DNA of 35,212 nucleotides, taken from assembly GCA_964352715.1 (NCBI GenBank), contig CAYGSU010000045.1, forward strand, positions 1-35,212, in the 5' to 3' direction. Every line of letters begins with the position of its first letter. Within the stretch, counting starts at the first letter, position 1. This DNA is from JAVKBW01 sp964352715. Its GTDB lineage: Bacteria > Pseudomonadota > Alphaproteobacteria > UBA8366 > Aestuariispiraceae. Of this stretch, positions 34,315 to 35,212 are shown in pieces. Made by a program: the position numbers and the translations under genes. The notes below the pieces were generated by a model, which saw only the letters and a list, made by a program, of their open reading frames with translations, was not told where the DNA came from and did no database searches.

Positions 34315-35212
34315 ATGGGCGATCTCCGCCCAAGCCGCAGAAACCGCTTTTCGATTGTCGGATGGACGGGGCCTGTGCAGGCCGCGTTCTGGATGGTGTT
34401 CGGCGCCGCCGTCTTCGCCACGATGAACGGCTTTGTCCGCCATACCGCCGATCTTGGCATGCACCCGTTTCAGGTCGCCTTCCTGCGGTCGGCCTTCGCC
34501 TTGCCGTTTGTTATCCCGTTTCTCTGGAAGGGCGGGATCGACGGGCTGAAGACGCAACGCCCCGTGCTGTACCTGTTTCGCGGCACGATCGGGGCGCTGG
34601 CCCTGTTGAGCTTCATCTATGCGATTTCCTATGCACCGCTGGCGCAGGTGACGGCGACAACCTTCGCCGCACCGCTTTTCGCAACCGCCGGCAGCGCGTT
34701 GTTCCTGCGCGAAGTCGTCCGGCTGCGGCGCTGGAGTGCGGTTCTGGTCGGTTTCATCGGCGTGCTGATCATCGTCCGGCCGGGCGGCGAGATGGATAAC
34801 GGAACGCTGGCCGCGGTTGCCGCCGCCTGCTTCTTCGCCGCCTCGGCCCTGATGGTGAAATCACTGACCGGCACGGATCCGGTGAAGCGCATCGTGTTCT
34901 GGACAACCCTGATGATGACCGTTGGCACCGCCCCGGCGGCTGTCTGGGTCTGGACGCCGATGACATGGGAATTTCTTGGGCTGGGTGTGTTGCTGGGCGC
35001 GTTCGGCGTTGTCGGGCAGGCCTGTCTGGCGAAGGCGTTCGCGGCGGCCGACGCCTCGGTGGTGATGCCGCTGGATTACGTGCGCCTGCCGTTTGCCGCC
35101 TTTGTCGGCTGGGTGGCGTTTTCCGAGCCCGTGCAACCGTTGACCTGGCTGGGGGCGGCGGTGATTGTCGGCAGCGCGCTCTACATCACCCGGCGTGAAA
35201 GCCAGCTTAACA
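34315..35212 (+). CDS. DMT superfamily transporter, EamA family (cut by window end)
   Basis: An inner-membrane exporter-type protein with the ten-helix, two-EamA-repeat design. From ATG 34315 (GAGGA five bases upstream) 299 codons run open to the window edge with no stop. After a basic lead (MGDLRPSRRNRF) come helices from AFWMVFGAAVFATMNGF, RSAFALPFVIPFLW, LFRGTIGALALLSFIYAISYAPLAQ and AVLVGFIGVLIIVRPGG (end of repeat 1), then a second repeat ending TWLGAAVIVGSALYITRRE. This is nearly complete since the family is about 300 residues. The substrate is unknown; many relatives export amino acids or metabolites. Confidence 0.88.
   Translation, partial: MGDLRPSRRNRFSIVGWTGPVQAAFWMVFGAAVFATMNGFVRHTADLGMHPFQVAFLRSAFALPFVIPFLWKGGIDGLKTQRPVLYLFRGTIGALALLSFIYAISYAPLAQVTATTFAAPLFATAGSALFLREVVRLRRWSAVLVGFIGVLIIVRPGGEMDNGTLAAVAAACFFAASALMVKSLTGTDPVKRIVFWTTLMMTVGTAPAAVWVWTPMTWEFLGLGVLLGAFGVVGQACLAKAFAAADASVVMPLDYVRLPFAAFVGWVAFSEPVQPLTWLGAAVIVGSALYITRRESQLN

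Overview
The window looks like a draft chromosomal contig of a high-GC alphaproteobacterium, probably Rhodospirillales-like. The evidence is the gene content: an EipB/DUF1849 periplasmic protein, an NDUFA9-like reductase, a long-form PstC/PstA pair, alphaproteobacterial-type Pho boxes, and a DapC-like aminotransferase next to ftsK and lolA. Genus cannot be fixed by eye. Three runs of exactly 100 N are scaffolding placeholders. They fall in mutS, amtB and a glycosyltransferase gene. The one in amtB is flanked by an exact 55-bp duplication and appears to be a false gap.

Layout. 1-1868 (minus): 5' part of mutS. 2106-3341: phoR, with a candidate Pho box upstream. 3458-5741: an iron-storage segment (bfd, a 59-codon ORF, bacterioferritin on the minus strand, and a DUF2325 gene whose promoter region carries an almost perfect Fur box). 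5757-12258: the phosphate regulon pstS-pstC-pstA-pstB-phoU-phoB behind a three-unit Pho box. 12320-13339 (minus): NDUFA9-like reductase. 13495-13581: tRNA-Leu(CAG). 13902-14600: an isolated, visibly AT-richer methyltransferase. 14839-15315: CigR-like secreted protein. 20026 down to 15329 (minus): a tightly packed run ubiH-like hydroxylase, thioredoxin-like 2Fe-2S ferredoxin, eipB, leucyl aminopeptidase, MarR regulator, Mpo1-like protein. 20333-22207: glnK-amtB with a strong terminator. 22426-28345: dapC-like aminotransferase, ftsK, lolA, ferredoxin reductase-like flavoprotein, exodeoxyribonuclease III. 28430-30323: universal stress protein, quinone oxidoreductase, MAPEG protein. 30448-34184: small methyltransferase (minus), COG4671-type glycosyltransferase (plus), acetoacetyl-CoA synthetase (minus). 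34315 to the window end: DMT/EamA transporter.

How the genes work together. PhoR and PhoB sense and respond to phosphate supply through PstSCAB and PhoU, and Pho boxes precede both phoR and pstS. Bacterioferritin stores iron and Bfd mediates its release; Fur-type sites lie in front of bfd and between bfr and the DUF2325 gene, so the DUF2325 protein is a candidate unknown member of an iron response. GlnK and AmtB form the ammonium uptake and nitrogen-status pair. The ftsK/lolA/xth group is chromosome-segregation, envelope and DNA-repair housekeeping.

Most of the window is ordinary core genome. The best candidates for something undescribed are the Fur-box DUF2325 gene inside the pho locus, two near-identical AT-rich palindromes exactly 40 bp apart in the ubiH/glnK divergent region, and a LolA whose signal peptide looks Tat-type. 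I saw no CRISPR array, insertion sequence, prophage or integrase.
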